DNA of 64,000 bases from Sphingomonas sp. Leaf230 (GTDB lineage: Bacteria; Pseudomonadota; Alphaproteobacteria; Sphingomonadales; Sphingomonadaceae), in the NCBI RefSeq assembly GCF_001421745.1, contig NZ_LMKW01000001.1, positions 124,001 to 188,000 on the forward strand, given 5' to 3'. The translations under genes and the position numbers were made by a program. A model generated the notes under the pieces. It did no database searches. It saw nothing but the letters and a program-made list of their open reading frames with translations, and was not told the DNA's origin. The first letter of the stretch is position 1; every line of letters begins with the position of its first letter. Of the stretch, positions 50,048-62,719 are shown piece after piece.

Positions 50048-50110
50048 CTCCGCGTCTCCGCGTCTCCGCGTGAATCAGTTTTGTTCACGCGGAGACGCGG
50101 AGACGCGGAG
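50048..50110 (+). repeat. 27-bp perfect hairpin between rrf2 and sufB (family F)
   Basis: Two perfectly complementary 27-nt arms (50048-50074 and 50084-50110) with a 9-nt loop. Each arm contains three CGCGTCTC-type units. The 3' arm is followed by ATTTTAG, a short U-run in RNA, so the structure might attenuate transcription or protect the downstream mRNA end. Confidence 0.92.
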
Positions 50111-50145
50111 ATTTTAGAGAGCCGCTTTGCGGCCGAGGACAGATA

Positions 50146-51636
<1,491 letters not shown>

Positions 51637-51648
51637 CACGCCCCCTTT

Positions 51649-51730
51649 CGTCATTCCCGCGAAGGCGGGAATCCACTCCGCCTTTCGCGCATGCGGATGG
51701 GTGGATTCCCGCCTTCGCGGGAATGACGGG
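51649..51730. repeat. paired palindromic repeat, family B copy 6 (sufB-sufC junction)
   Basis: GTCATTCCCGCGAAGGCGGGAATCCAC and its inverted copy, 82 bp overall, lie in the 151-bp gap between sufB and sufC. Confidence 0.9.
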
Positions 51731-51787
51731 GTAGGATTGGCGTAATTGGCGCCTCGTATTTAGAGATTTGGAATTGGGCTACATTCG

Positions 51788-52527
<740 letters not shown>

Positions 52528-52531
<4 letters not shown>

Positions 52532-53607
52532 CGATGCTGCTCGACCTTCCCTCGACGCGCGAGGAATCGTGGCGCTGGGGTGATCCGGCGGCGATTGCGG
52601 CGGCGGCCGGACTGCCGCGCGGCGCCGCGCTGGACGCGGATGCGTGGTTTATGGACCTGCCGGGTGCGCGGGCGCTGTTCGTCGATGGCGTGCTGGATCA
52701 GGGTCGAAGCGATCTGCGCCATGTCACGATGACGGCGATCCATGGCGGCGAGCATGCGCTTGGTCGTCGCACCACGGGTAGCGGTTGGTCGATACAAGTC
52801 GAGGCGAACGCCGGCGTAGAGCTTCTCCAGATCGTCCACATCGCGACCGGTGGTGAGAACCAGCTTCCCGCCGAGATCGTGCTGGCCGATGGCGCGAGCG
52901 CTTCGGTGGTCGAGACCTATGTCGGCGCTGGCTGGTCGAACCGGTCGACGCGGATGGCGCTTGGCAAGGGTGCCAAGCTGACGCGGGCCGTGCGGTTGCT
53001 TCAGGCCGATGGCTTCGTGTCGTTGCGCGACGAGGTCGAGATCGGTGCTGAGGCGAGCCTGATCGTCACTGTGTTGGGCGCGGGCGATGCCGGGACGCGG
53101 ATCGATGGGGCGATCACGGTAACGGGCGACGATGCGTTTGCCGAATATGGCGGCGCGTTGCTGACGCGGAACGACCAGCGGCAGGAGTGCGCGGTGTCGG
53201 TGCGGCATGCGGCGCTGAACGGGCAGAGCAAGCAGATCTGGCGTGCGGTCGCGGCGGACAAGTCGACCGCGAGCCTCGCTGCCCGGGTCGAGGTGGCGCG
53301 CGATGCGCAGAAGACCGACGGGGTGCAGTCGCTCCGCGGGCTGCTGTTGCAACGCACCGCGACGGTGAACCTGAAGCCCGAGCTGGAGATCTTCGCTGAC
53401 GACGTGAAGTGCGCGCACGGCGCGACGGTCGGCGAACTCGACCAGCGCGCGCTGTTCTACATGCAGAGCCGCGGGATCTCGCATGCCAAGGCGCAGGCAC
53501 TGCTCACGCGCGCATTCGTCGGCGATGCGTTCGTGCAGATTGTTGATGAGACGGTGCGCGAGGCTTTCGTGGCGGACGCCGATGCATGGCTGGAGCGTGC
53601 GTTGTGA
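52528..53607 (+). CDS. sufD: Fe-S cluster assembly protein SufD
   Basis: A 359-residue SufB paralogue in the SufBC2D scaffold. It starts with GTG 52528 overlapping the sufC stop (an ATG at 52534 is an alternative), and carries the beta-helix repeats and the typical C-terminal PELEIFADDVKCAHGATVGELDQRALFYMQSRGI with the conserved Cys and His. It is on the short side for SufD. A repeat separates it from sufS. Confidence 0.95.
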
Positions 53608-53618
53608 CACACCCACTC

Positions 53619-53720
53619 CGTCATGCCGGGCTCGTTCCGGCATCCACCGTTCCGCGTGCTCCTCAAGCGTTGGGTCAGGCCCAACGGTGGACCCCGGAAC
53701 TCGTCCGGGGTGACGGGGTA
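53619..53720. repeat. paired inverted repeat in the sufD-sufS junction
   Basis: GTCATGCCGGGCTCGTTCCGGCATCCACCG on the left, CGGTGGACCCCGGAACTCGTCCGGGGTGAC on the right (imperfect complements). This is yet another repeat type; it almost fills the 112-bp gap. Confidence 0.8.
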
Positions 53721-54934
53721 TGAGCGTGACGACCGAAACCCGTCCCCTGGATCGCCTGTCGGATTTCCCGGCGATCCCCAACGGCTGGGCGTATCTCGAT
53801 ACCGCCGCGACCGCGCAAAAGCCGCAGGTGGTGGTCGACGCGATCACGCGCGCTTATGGCGAGACTTACGCCACCGTGCACCGCGGCGTGTACCAGCGGT
53901 CCGCTGACATGACCGTCGCTTACGAAGCGGCGCGTAAGGCCGTGGCGCGGTTCATTGGCGCGGGATCGTCGGACGAGATCGTGTTCGTGCGCGGTGCTAC
54001 CGAGGCTATCAATTTGGTAGCGACGTGCTGGGCCGGGACGCAGTTGAAGGCGGGCGACCGCATCCTGCTCTCCATGCTTGAGCATCACTCGAACATCGTG
54101 CCTTGGCAGATGATCGCGGAAGCGCGCGGCGTCGCGATCGACGTGTTGCCGTTGACCCCCGACCACCGCATCGATCTCGACGCGATGGAGCGGATGATCA
54201 CGCCGGCGCACCAGCTGGTCGCGCTGGGGCATGTCTCGAACGTGCTCGGCTCGGTGCTCGACGCCAAGCGCGCGACCGAGATCGCGCATTCGGTCGGCGC
54301 GAAGATCCTGCTCGACGGGTGCCAGTCGGTGCCGCGGATCACGGTCGATGTTAAAGTGATCGGCTGCGATTTCTACGTGTTCTCCGGGCACAAGCTGTAC
54401 GGGCCGACCGGGATCGGCGTGCTGTGGGCCAAGCCGGAATTGCTCGACGCGATGCCGCCGTACCAGGGTGGCGGATCGATGATCGACAAGGTGTCGTTCG
54501 CCAAAACCACCTACGCGCCGCCGCCGGGACGGTTCGAGGCGGGAACGCCGCATATCGTCGGTGCGCTCGGGCTGCATGCGGCGATCGAGTATGTCGAGAG
54601 CATCGGGCTCGACGCGATCCACGCGCACGAGACCGCGCTGGTGACGGCCACGCGCGAGGCGCTGTCGGGTATCAATTCGGTGCGCCTCTATGGCCCGGCG
54701 GACTCGGCGGGGATCGTGAGCTTCACGATCGAGGGGGTTCATCCGCACGACATCGGCACCATATTGGACGAGGAGCGCGTCGCTATCCGTGCCGGCCATC
54801 ACTGCGCGCAGCCGTTGATGGGGGCGCTGGGCGTCGAGGCGACGGCACGCGCGAGTTTCGGCGTGTATAACGGGCCGGCGGACGTCGAGGCGCTGGTGCG
54901 CGGTATCGAGCGAGTAACGAGGATCTTCAAATGA
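53720..54934 (+). CDS. sufS: cysteine desulfurase SufS
   Basis: A 404-residue PLP enzyme that supplies persulfide sulfur to SufB. The PLP lysine is in FSGHKLYGPTG, the active-site Cys in RAGHHCAQPLM, and YLDTAATAQKPQVV, EHHSNIVPW and FEAGTPHIVG are standard type II SufS landmarks. Neither sufE nor sufU is encoded in this operon, so the sulfur acceptor must be elsewhere. It overlaps sufT by 4 nt. Confidence 0.96.
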   Translation: MSVTTETRPLDRLSDFPAIPNGWAYLDTAATAQKPQVVVDAITRAYGETYATVHRGVYQRSADMTVAYEAARKAVARFIGAGSSDEIVFVRGATEAINLVATCWAGTQLKAGDRILLSMLEHHSNIVPWQMIAEARGVAIDVLPLTPDHRIDLDAMERMITPAHQLVALGHVSNVLGSVLDAKRATEIAHSVGAKILLDGCQSVPRITVDVKVIGCDFYVFSGHKLYGPTGIGVLWAKPELLDAMPPYQGGGSMIDKVSFAKTTYAPPPGRFEAGTPHIVGALGLHAAIEYVESIGLDAIHAHETALVTATREALSGINSVRLYGPADSAGIVSFTIEGVHPHDIGTILDEERVAIRAGHHCAQPLMGALGVEATARASFGVYNGPADVEALVRGIERVTRIFK

Positions 54935-55392
54935 GCGATCGGTTCGAGATCGAGGAAGTAGATGCGGTCGCATCGCCGCCCAAGGCGCGCGTCGTCATGG
55001 AGACGGACTCCGACGCGGAGCGCAAGCGCGATTATCTCGCGGGCTTCCTCGCGCAGAAGCCGCAGGTGGATTCGCCCGGCGAGCCCGGTGGCGCAGTGTA
55101 CGATGCGATCATCGATGCGCTGAAGGAGATCTACGATCCCGAGATCCCGGTGAACATCTATGACCTGGGGCTGATCTACGGCGTCGAAGTGACCGAGGAC
55201 GGGCACGCGGTGGTGGCGATGACGCTGACCACGCCGAACTGTCCGGTGGCGGAGTCGATGCCGGCGGAGGTCGAGATGCGGGTTGGGTCGGTGCCTGGCG
55301 TTGGGTTTGCGGAAGTGAATCTGGTCTGGGATCCGCCTTGGGATCCGCAGAAGATGTCGGACGAGGCGAAGCTCGAACTGGGCATGCTGTAA
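54931..55392 (+). CDS. sufT: SUF system Fe-S assembly protein, SufT/MIP18 family
   Basis: A 153-residue DUF59-type protein with an acidic N-terminus and the domain KEIYDPEIPVNIYDLGLIYGVEV, TTPNCPVAESMP (conserved Cys) and LVWDPPWDPQKMSDEAKLELGM. Such proteins help cluster maturation or transfer. Coupled by overlap to sufS; a repeat then precedes sufA. Confidence 0.95.
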   Translation: MSDRFEIEEVDAVASPPKARVVMETDSDAERKRDYLAGFLAQKPQVDSPGEPGGAVYDAIIDALKEIYDPEIPVNIYDLGLIYGVEVTEDGHAVVAMTLTTPNCPVAESMPAEVEMRVGSVPGVGFAEVNLVWDPPWDPQKMSDEAKLELGML

Positions 55393-55396
55393 TCAT

Positions 55397-55496
55397 TCCC
55401 CTCCCGCTTGCGGGAGGGGTTAGGGGAGGGGAGAGCGGAACGCTGCTGTTCAAGCCCTCCCCCGACCCCTCCCGCAGGCGGGAGGGGAGCAGAAGG
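55397..55496. repeat. paired palindromic repeat, family C variant (sufT-sufA junction)
   Basis: CCCCTCCCGCTTGCGGGAGG with GGTTAGGGGAGGGG, and CCCTCCCCCGACCCCTCCCG with CAGGCGGGAGGGGAGCAG. The outer architecture matches family C, with a different palindrome loop. Confidence 0.85.
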
Positions 55497-55504
55497 AATT
55501 GGTG

Positions 55505-55858
55505 ATGGCGACGACATTGCGAGCACGGCCGGCGGCGCTGAACCTGACGGCGACGGCGCATGCGCGGATCGCCGACCTGATGGCTCGGGCTCCGGAGGAT
55601 GCGATCGGAGTGAAGCTGTCGACGCCGAAGCGTGGGTGTTCGGGGCTGGCCTATTCGGTGGATTACGTCACCGAGGCCAAACCTTTCGACGAGCGGATCG
55701 ATACGCCGGGGGGGACCTTGTTCGTCGATGGCGGGTCGATTTTGTACCTGATCGGGTCGACTATGGATTGGGTCGAGGACGACTTCACCGCTGGCTTCGT
55801 GTTCCAGAACCCGAACGCCAAGGGTGCTTGCGGGTGTGGGGAAAGCTTCACCGTTTGA
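55505..55858 (+). CDS. sufA: A-type Fe-S carrier, HesB/IscA/SufA family
   Basis: A 117-residue A-type carrier. The three cluster cysteines are visible: STPKRGCSGLAYSVDYV and the C-terminal GACGCGESF. It would accept clusters from SufBC2D. The ATG at 55505 has AGAAGGA upstream; a TTG at 55499 is less likely. It closes the suf operon. Confidence 0.95.
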   Translation: MATTLRARPAALNLTATAHARIADLMARAPEDAIGVKLSTPKRGCSGLAYSVDYVTEAKPFDERIDTPGGTLFVDGGSILYLIGSTMDWVEDDFTAGFVFQNPNAKGACGCGESFTV

Positions 55859-55874
55859 ATCCCGGCATCAGATA

Positions 55875-55935
55875 GCTTGTGTCCCCGCGAAGGCGGGGAC
55901 CCAGACTGCACTCCCGGCTTCGCGGGAGAACAAGG
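55875..55935. repeat. paired palindromic repeat, family B copy 7
   Basis: GTCCCCGCGAAGGCGGGGAC and CTCCCGGCTTCGCGGGAGAA in inverted orientation just after sufA. Confidence 0.85.
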
Positions 55936-55970
55936 ACGAGCGGACTGCCGTTCGATTTCGTCTCCCCTCT

Positions 55971-56074
55971 ACCACCCCGGCGAAGGCCGGGGCCCAGTTG
56001 GGAAACGCTGCTGACATAGCGCTGCGCATCGTCACGATGACCTTGCCGACTGGACCCTGGCCTCCGCCGAGGAG
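55971..56074. repeat. paired palindromic repeat, family A copy 4
   Basis: CACCCCGGCGAAGGCCGGGG with a degraded right arm (CCTGGCCTCCGCCGAGG). It follows a family B element and lies in the 5' region of the permease gene. The more diverged right arm suggests an older copy. Confidence 0.8.
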
Positions 56075-56162
56075 GATATTGGCGCTCGGGTAAGTGGTTG
56101 GCTGGTGCCTTGCCCGCCGCGCCCCACCTGTGCCACTCCCCGCGCAACAAAAGGGGATATCC

Positions 56163-57554
56163 GTGGCCAGTCTGTTTCGCCGAAAAATCGTAACCGAGCA
56201 GCCGCCCGAGCATCAGCTCGCGCGGACGCTATCGTGGCCGCATCTGGTGGCGATGGGTGTCGGTGGGATCGTCGGTACCGGCATCCTGACACTGATCGGC
56301 GTCGGTGCAGGGCTTGCCGGACCCGCCGTAATCCTGTCCTTCATCATCGCCGGCGGGATCTGCGCCTGTGCCGCGCTCGCCTATGCCGAGATGGCGACGA
56401 TGATCCCGGCCTCGGGCAGCGCGTACACCTACAGCTATGTCGTGCTCGGCGAGCTGATCGCGTGGGTGATCGGCTGGAGCCTCATTCTTGAATACTCGCT
56501 GGTCGTGTCGACCGTCGCGGTCGGCTGGTCGGGCTACGCTGCGCCGTTGCTGCGCGGCGCGTTCGGCTTCCCCGAGGCACTGACGCTCAGCCCCGAGCTT
56601 GGCGGCATCCTCAACGTGCCCGCGATCTTCATCATCGCGGTCGTGGCGGGCGTTCTGTCGTTCGGCACGCGCGAGAGTGCGACGCTGAACGCTGTGCTGG
56701 TCGGCGTGAAGATGATCGCGCTGACCGTGTTCGTGTTCATCGCGCTGCACTATTTCAACAGCGCGAACCTCCACCCGTTCATGCCCTATGGCTTCCCCAA
56801 GGCGGTCCAGCCCGACGGCGCCGAGCGCGGCGTCATGGCGGCGGCGGCGATCATCTTCTTCGCCTTCTATGGCTTCGACGCGATCTCGACCGCGGCGGAG
56901 GAGACCAAGAACCCCGGCCGCGATCTCGCGATCGGGATCGTCGGGTCGATGGTTGTGTGCATCGCGATCTACATCCTCGTCGCGGTCGCCGCGGTCGGCG
57001 CGCTGTCCTACACCAAGTTCGCCGGCAGCGCCGAGCCACTCGCGCTGATTCTGCGCGAGATTGGTCGGCCGGGGTTTGCGACCTTCCTCGGCGCTTCCGC
57101 TGTCATTGCGTTGCCGACGGTGCTGCTCGCGTTCCTGTTCGGGCAGAGCCGGATCTTCTTCACGATGGCGCGTGACGGGTTGCTGCCGTTGAGCCTTGCC
57201 AAGGTGTCGCGGCGGGGCGCGCCTGTGCGGATCACGTGGATCACCGCGGCGATCGTCGCGGTGATTGCAGGCCTGTTGCCGCTCGCCGAGATCGCCGCGC
57301 TCGCCAACGCGGGGACGCTCGCCGCGTTCGTCGCGGTCTGCGCGTGTATGCTCGTTATGCGCCGCCGGGCGCCCGACGCGGTACGGACGTTCCGGGCGCC
57401 AGCAGCGACGCTGGTTGGGACGATCGGTATCCTTGGGTGTCTATATCTGTTCTTCAGCCTGCCTTCGAAGACGCAACTGTATTTCGGACTTTGGAACCTG
57501 CTCGGGCTGGTGATCTATTTCGTTTACGCACGGCCTAGGGCGCTCGCCGAGTGA
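56163..57554 (+). CDS. amino acid permease, APC superfamily
   Basis: A 463-residue inner-membrane transporter with about 12 hydrophobic segments. The N-terminal LSWPHLVAMGVGGIVGTGILTLIGVGAGLAGPAVILSF motif is typical of cationic amino-acid permeases, followed by EMATMIPASGSAYTYSYVVLGE and the FGFDAISTAAEETKNPGRDL loop. GTG at 56163 after AAGGGGAT is the likely start; the frame to 56094 is translated repeat. The stop overlaps mtnP by 4 nt, which suggests co-regulation with methylthioadenosine metabolism. Confidence 0.92.
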   Translation: MASLFRRKIVTEQPPEHQLARTLSWPHLVAMGVGGIVGTGILTLIGVGAGLAGPAVILSFIIAGGICACAALAYAEMATMIPASGSAYTYSYVVLGELIAWVIGWSLILEYSLVVSTVAVGWSGYAAPLLRGAFGFPEALTLSPELGGILNVPAIFIIAVVAGVLSFGTRESATLNAVLVGVKMIALTVFVFIALHYFNSANLHPFMPYGFPKAVQPDGAERGVMAAAAIIFFAFYGFDAISTAAEETKNPGRDLAIGIVGSMVVCIAIYILVAVAAVGALSYTKFAGSAEPLALILREIGRPGFATFLGASAVIALPTVLLAFLFGQSRIFFTMARDGLLPLSLAKVSRRGAPVRITWITAAIVAVIAGLLPLAEIAALANAGTLAAFVAVCACMLVMRRRAPDAVRTFRAPAATLVGTIGILGCLYLFFSLPSKTQLYFGLWNLLGLVIYFVYARPRALAE

Positions 57555-58423
57555 GTGGCTGGACGATCGGCGTCATCGGCGGGTCGGGGCTGTATGCGGT
57601 CGATGGGATCGAGGACGGGCGTTGGCAGACGGTGGAAACGCCCTGGGGCGAGCCGTCCGATGCTATCTATACCGGGCGAGTCGGGCATGTCGGGGTGGCG
57701 TTCCTGCCGCGGCATGGGCGTGGGCACCGGATCTCACCGTCGGAGCTGAACGCGCGCGCGAACATCGATGCGTTGAAGCGGCTTGGCGTGACGGACGTGC
57801 TGGCGGTGTCGTCGGTCGGGTCGCTGGTCGAGCAACGGCCGCCAGGGAGTTTCACCGTGGTCGACCAGTTCATCGATCGCACCAAGGGGCGGCCGTCGAG
57901 TTTCTTCGGCACCGGCCTCGTCGCGCATGTCTCGATGGCGGACCCGGTCTGCCCGCGACTGGCGCGCTATGCCGCCGACGCCGCGCGTGAGGCGGGTGCG
58001 CAGGTCGACGACCGCGGCACCTATCTCGCGATGGAAGGCCCGCAATTCTCGACGCGGGCGGAAAGCCGGCTCTACTGCCAATGGGGCTGCGACGTGATCG
58101 GGATGACCGCGATGCCCGAGGCGAAGCTCGCGCGGGAGGCGGAGCTTCCGTACGCGCTGGTCGGCATGGTGACGGATTACGATTGCTGGCGTGAGGACGA
58201 GGCGGGCGTCGATGTGACGCAGGTCGTGGCGCAGCTTGGTGCCAATGCGGCGAAGGCTCGGGCGATGGTGATGGCGTTGCTGCGCGCCTTGCCGGTGGAG
58301 CGGGAGGCTTCGCCGATCGATACGTGCCTGGATAGCGCGATCATTACGGCGCGGAAGGCTCGTGATCCGGCGTTGGTGGCGAAGCTGGATGCCGTGGCGG
58401 GGCGGGCGCTTTCTCGGGGCTGA
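57551..58423 (+). CDS. mtnP: S-methyl-5'-thioadenosine phosphorylase
   Basis: A 290-residue phosphorylase that splits methylthioadenosine to adenine and methylthioribose-1-phosphate in methionine salvage. It has IGVIGGSGLY, RHGRGHRISPSELNARANIDALK, the substrate region TYLAMEGPQFSTRAESRLY and GMTAMPEAKLAREAELPYA. It starts at GTG 57551 overlapping the permease stop. A purine nucleoside phosphorylase annotation is less likely because of the MTAP-specific motifs. Confidence 0.93.
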   Translation: MSGWTIGVIGGSGLYAVDGIEDGRWQTVETPWGEPSDAIYTGRVGHVGVAFLPRHGRGHRISPSELNARANIDALKRLGVTDVLAVSSVGSLVEQRPPGSFTVVDQFIDRTKGRPSSFFGTGLVAHVSMADPVCPRLARYAADAAREAGAQVDDRGTYLAMEGPQFSTRAESRLYCQWGCDVIGMTAMPEAKLAREAELPYALVGMVTDYDCWREDEAGVDVTQVVAQLGANAAKARAMVMALLRALPVEREASPIDTCLDSAIITARKARDPALVAKLDAVAGRALSRG

Positions 58424-58436
58424 AGCTTGGCCTTGC

Positions 58437-58540
58437 CCTCACCTTTCCCACCGGCAAGAGCCGGCGGGCTCCTTCCCTCTCCCGATGGGAGAAGGGGAGA
58501 CGGCGAAGGCGGCGAGGGTGAGGGCAGGGGGCGCTGGCGA
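58437..58540. repeat. paired inverted repeat, family E relative
   Basis: GCCCTCACCTTTCCC...CCCTCTCCCGATGGGAGAAGG...GGCGAGGGTGAGGGC. The outer ends are complementary and the centre is palindromic. It follows mtnP by 13 bp. Confidence 0.7.
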
Positions 58541-58551
58541 TGGCGCTTGAA

Positions 58552-58583
58552 ACCCTGGGCTCCCGCTTTCGCGGGAGAACAGG
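58552..58583. repeat. single-arm palindromic repeat, family B copy 8
   Basis: CTGGGCTCCCGCTTTCGCGGGAGAACAGG is one family B arm without an inverted partner. Confidence 0.75.
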
Positions 58584-58647
58584 TTGGCAGCGCTTAACTA
58601 AAAGTTCGTCCGTCGCCCCGTCCGACATATCGCTGCAACATATCGGG

Positions 58648-58765
58648 ACGAAAGGGAGTGGGTCGCCGCCCCTCTCCCCCTGTGGACGGCGACTTGACCG
58701 GGTCTCCCCTGTCCCGGTCTTCTCCCTGAACTACGGGGCGATCCTTGCGATCGCCCCGCCTTTTT
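58648..58765 (+). ncRNA. candidate trans-acting sRNA with C-rich loops (suhB/mmgR-like)
   Basis: No reading frame fits this stretch, but three successive hairpins do. Stem 1 pairs GTCGCCG (58662-58668) with CGGCGAC (58687-58693) and exposes CCCCTCTCCCCC. Stem 2 pairs GACCGGG (58696-58702) with CCCGGTC (58713-58719) and exposes TCTCCCC. A linker with CTCCC and GAACTA follows, then a 9-bp terminator stem GGGGCGATC/GATCGCCCC and TTTTT. Anti-Shine-Dalgarno CUCCC loops and the GAACUA linker before the terminator recall the alphaproteobacterial suhB/mmgR (alpha-r8) sRNA family from memory. The 5' end is a guess; CATATC motifs at 58626-58644 could be a -10. Confidence 0.65.
58735..58765 (+). terminator. 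rho-independent terminator of the sRNA candidate
   Basis: Perfect 9-bp stem GGGGCGATC-CTTGC-GATCGCCCC followed by GCC and five T. Confidence 0.9.
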
Positions 58766-58839
58766 CGATTGGGAGTGCGGGGAATCGCGGCGAAAGCCGC
58801 GCGGCAATAGCTTGAGATTTTGGAAGTCTATCGACCCTC

Positions 58840-58962
58840 CCCCGCTTGGGGGAGGTGGCAGGCGGTTGCCTGAGGGAGGGGGGAGGTAAGGGGAACCTCT
58901 GTTCCGATGTCCTCCCCCTCCGTCACCTACGGCGCCAACTCCCCCTTGCGGGGGAGGATCAA
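58840..58962. repeat. paired palindromic repeat, family D copy 3
   Basis: CCTCCCCCGCTTGGGGGAGG and CCCCCTTGCGGGGGAGGAT ends with inner GAGGGAGGGGGGAGG and CTCCCCCTCCGTC. It lies next to the acnA stop. Confidence 0.87.
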
Positions 58963-58974
58963 TAGGGCGCAGTC

Positions 58975-61659
<2,685 letters not shown>

Positions 61660-61863
61660 AGGGGTCCTTCCCGTGGGCGTCGGGCCGCCGGGCGCCGAGG
61701 GGAAAGCAGCCGTATAGGCCACGCGGGCGCGTCGGGGACCGAGCGAAAAATGCTGTTACCGGAGGGGCCTTAGCAAGGGGGAGCGCATCGGGGAAGGGCG
61801 CGGGAGTGCCGTAGGCCGGTTATTCCGCCTTCGCGTTGCCGAGTGGACGAGTGCACTGGCGCG

Positions 61864-62214
61864 TCAGGCGGGACCATCGCTTTCGTGGACGCCGGCGGCG
61901 CGTCGCAGGAACAGGTTCATGCGATCGACCGCGGAACGGGTAAGCGTTATCGTACCGCCGTCCGAATAGGGCTCGATCTGCGCATCCGCGACGAGATGGG
62001 CGAGCCAGCGCTGGCCCACCGCGGGCGGCGTCTTCGTGAGCGCCATCAGGTCGGGTGCGGTAATGGCTTCATCGCTGGCTTCCGCGACGAACAGCCGTAG
62101 CAGCATGTTCCACGCGTGTTCGTCGAAGATCTCGCTGGGAAATATTTCCCCACGCATGTCGCGTACCGTGAGGAGGTTTTCCGCGGTGCGGGCCGAGTCG
62201 GTGTCGATTGCCAT
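61864..62214 (-). CDS. hypothetical protein, winged-helix-like
   Basis: A 116-residue protein with no family I can name. It is predicted mostly helical in the first half (FDEHAWNMLLRLFVAEASDEAITAPDLMALTKTPPAVGQRWLAHLVADAQI) and ends with a beta-hairpin-like PYSDGGTITLTRSAVDRM, a layout like a MarR or winged-helix DNA-binding fold. The ATG is at 62214. It is the first gene on its strand after acnA's promoter region. Possibly a small regulator; not certain. Confidence 0.72.
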   Translation of the reverse strand: MAIDTDSARTAENLLTVRDMRGEIFPSEIFDEHAWNMLLRLFVAEASDEAITAPDLMALTKTPPAVGQRWLAHLVADAQIEPYSDGGTITLTRSAVDRMNLFLRRAAGVHESDGPA

Positions 62215-62345
62215 ACGCTAACATGACAGATCGCGGTTGCGACGCGCTAGCAAAAATAGCGCGATTTCGTGGCTAACACAGGTTGCCGAGCGCCGTGATA
62301 ACCTAGCGCATTGCGCACGATCGCTCCGGCGGCGAACGTGGGGGT

Positions 62346-62495
62346 ATGGGCCCCGATACCGAAGAAACGCGGATTTTGCGCGATGCCATCGAACATGCCT
62401 TGGCAATTGCCGATGCGCAGCGACGGTATCTAATGGCGGCGTTGCTGGCACATTGCCTCGACGAACTGGCGGACAACCCTCCAACAAGCGCGTGA
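62346..62495 (+). CDS. small hypothetical helical protein (49 aa)
   Basis: An ATG at 62346 opens a 49-codon frame encoding MGPDTEETRILRDAIEHALAIADAQRRYLMAALLAHCLDELADN..., an amphipathic two-helix protein with Asp/Glu, Ala and Leu spacing typical of real small alphaproteobacterial proteins. GGGGGT precedes the start. Codon third positions are mostly G or C. It is divergent from the winged-helix-like gene. Function unknown; could be a short regulator or a remnant. Confidence 0.55.
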   Translation: MGPDTEETRILRDAIEHALAIADAQRRYLMAALLAHCLDELADNPPTSA

Positions 62496-62719
62496 TGGTG
62501 CCAAGCCGGGCACCGCCTCTGTTCATTATCGCCGCTGTCGTCACGAAACACCGAAGCGTCCAAACCGGCCGAGCGGTGACAATTTTACAACGTTTAAGAC
62601 AGAATGTTACAGTTCCCTGAATAAGGCGTAGTCATTGATTGCGTTCCCAAAATGGTCTGCATACCCTCTCCATATTGGCGTACGTCCCAGAGCGGGTGGC
62701 GCGAACAAGGGGATGTAAC

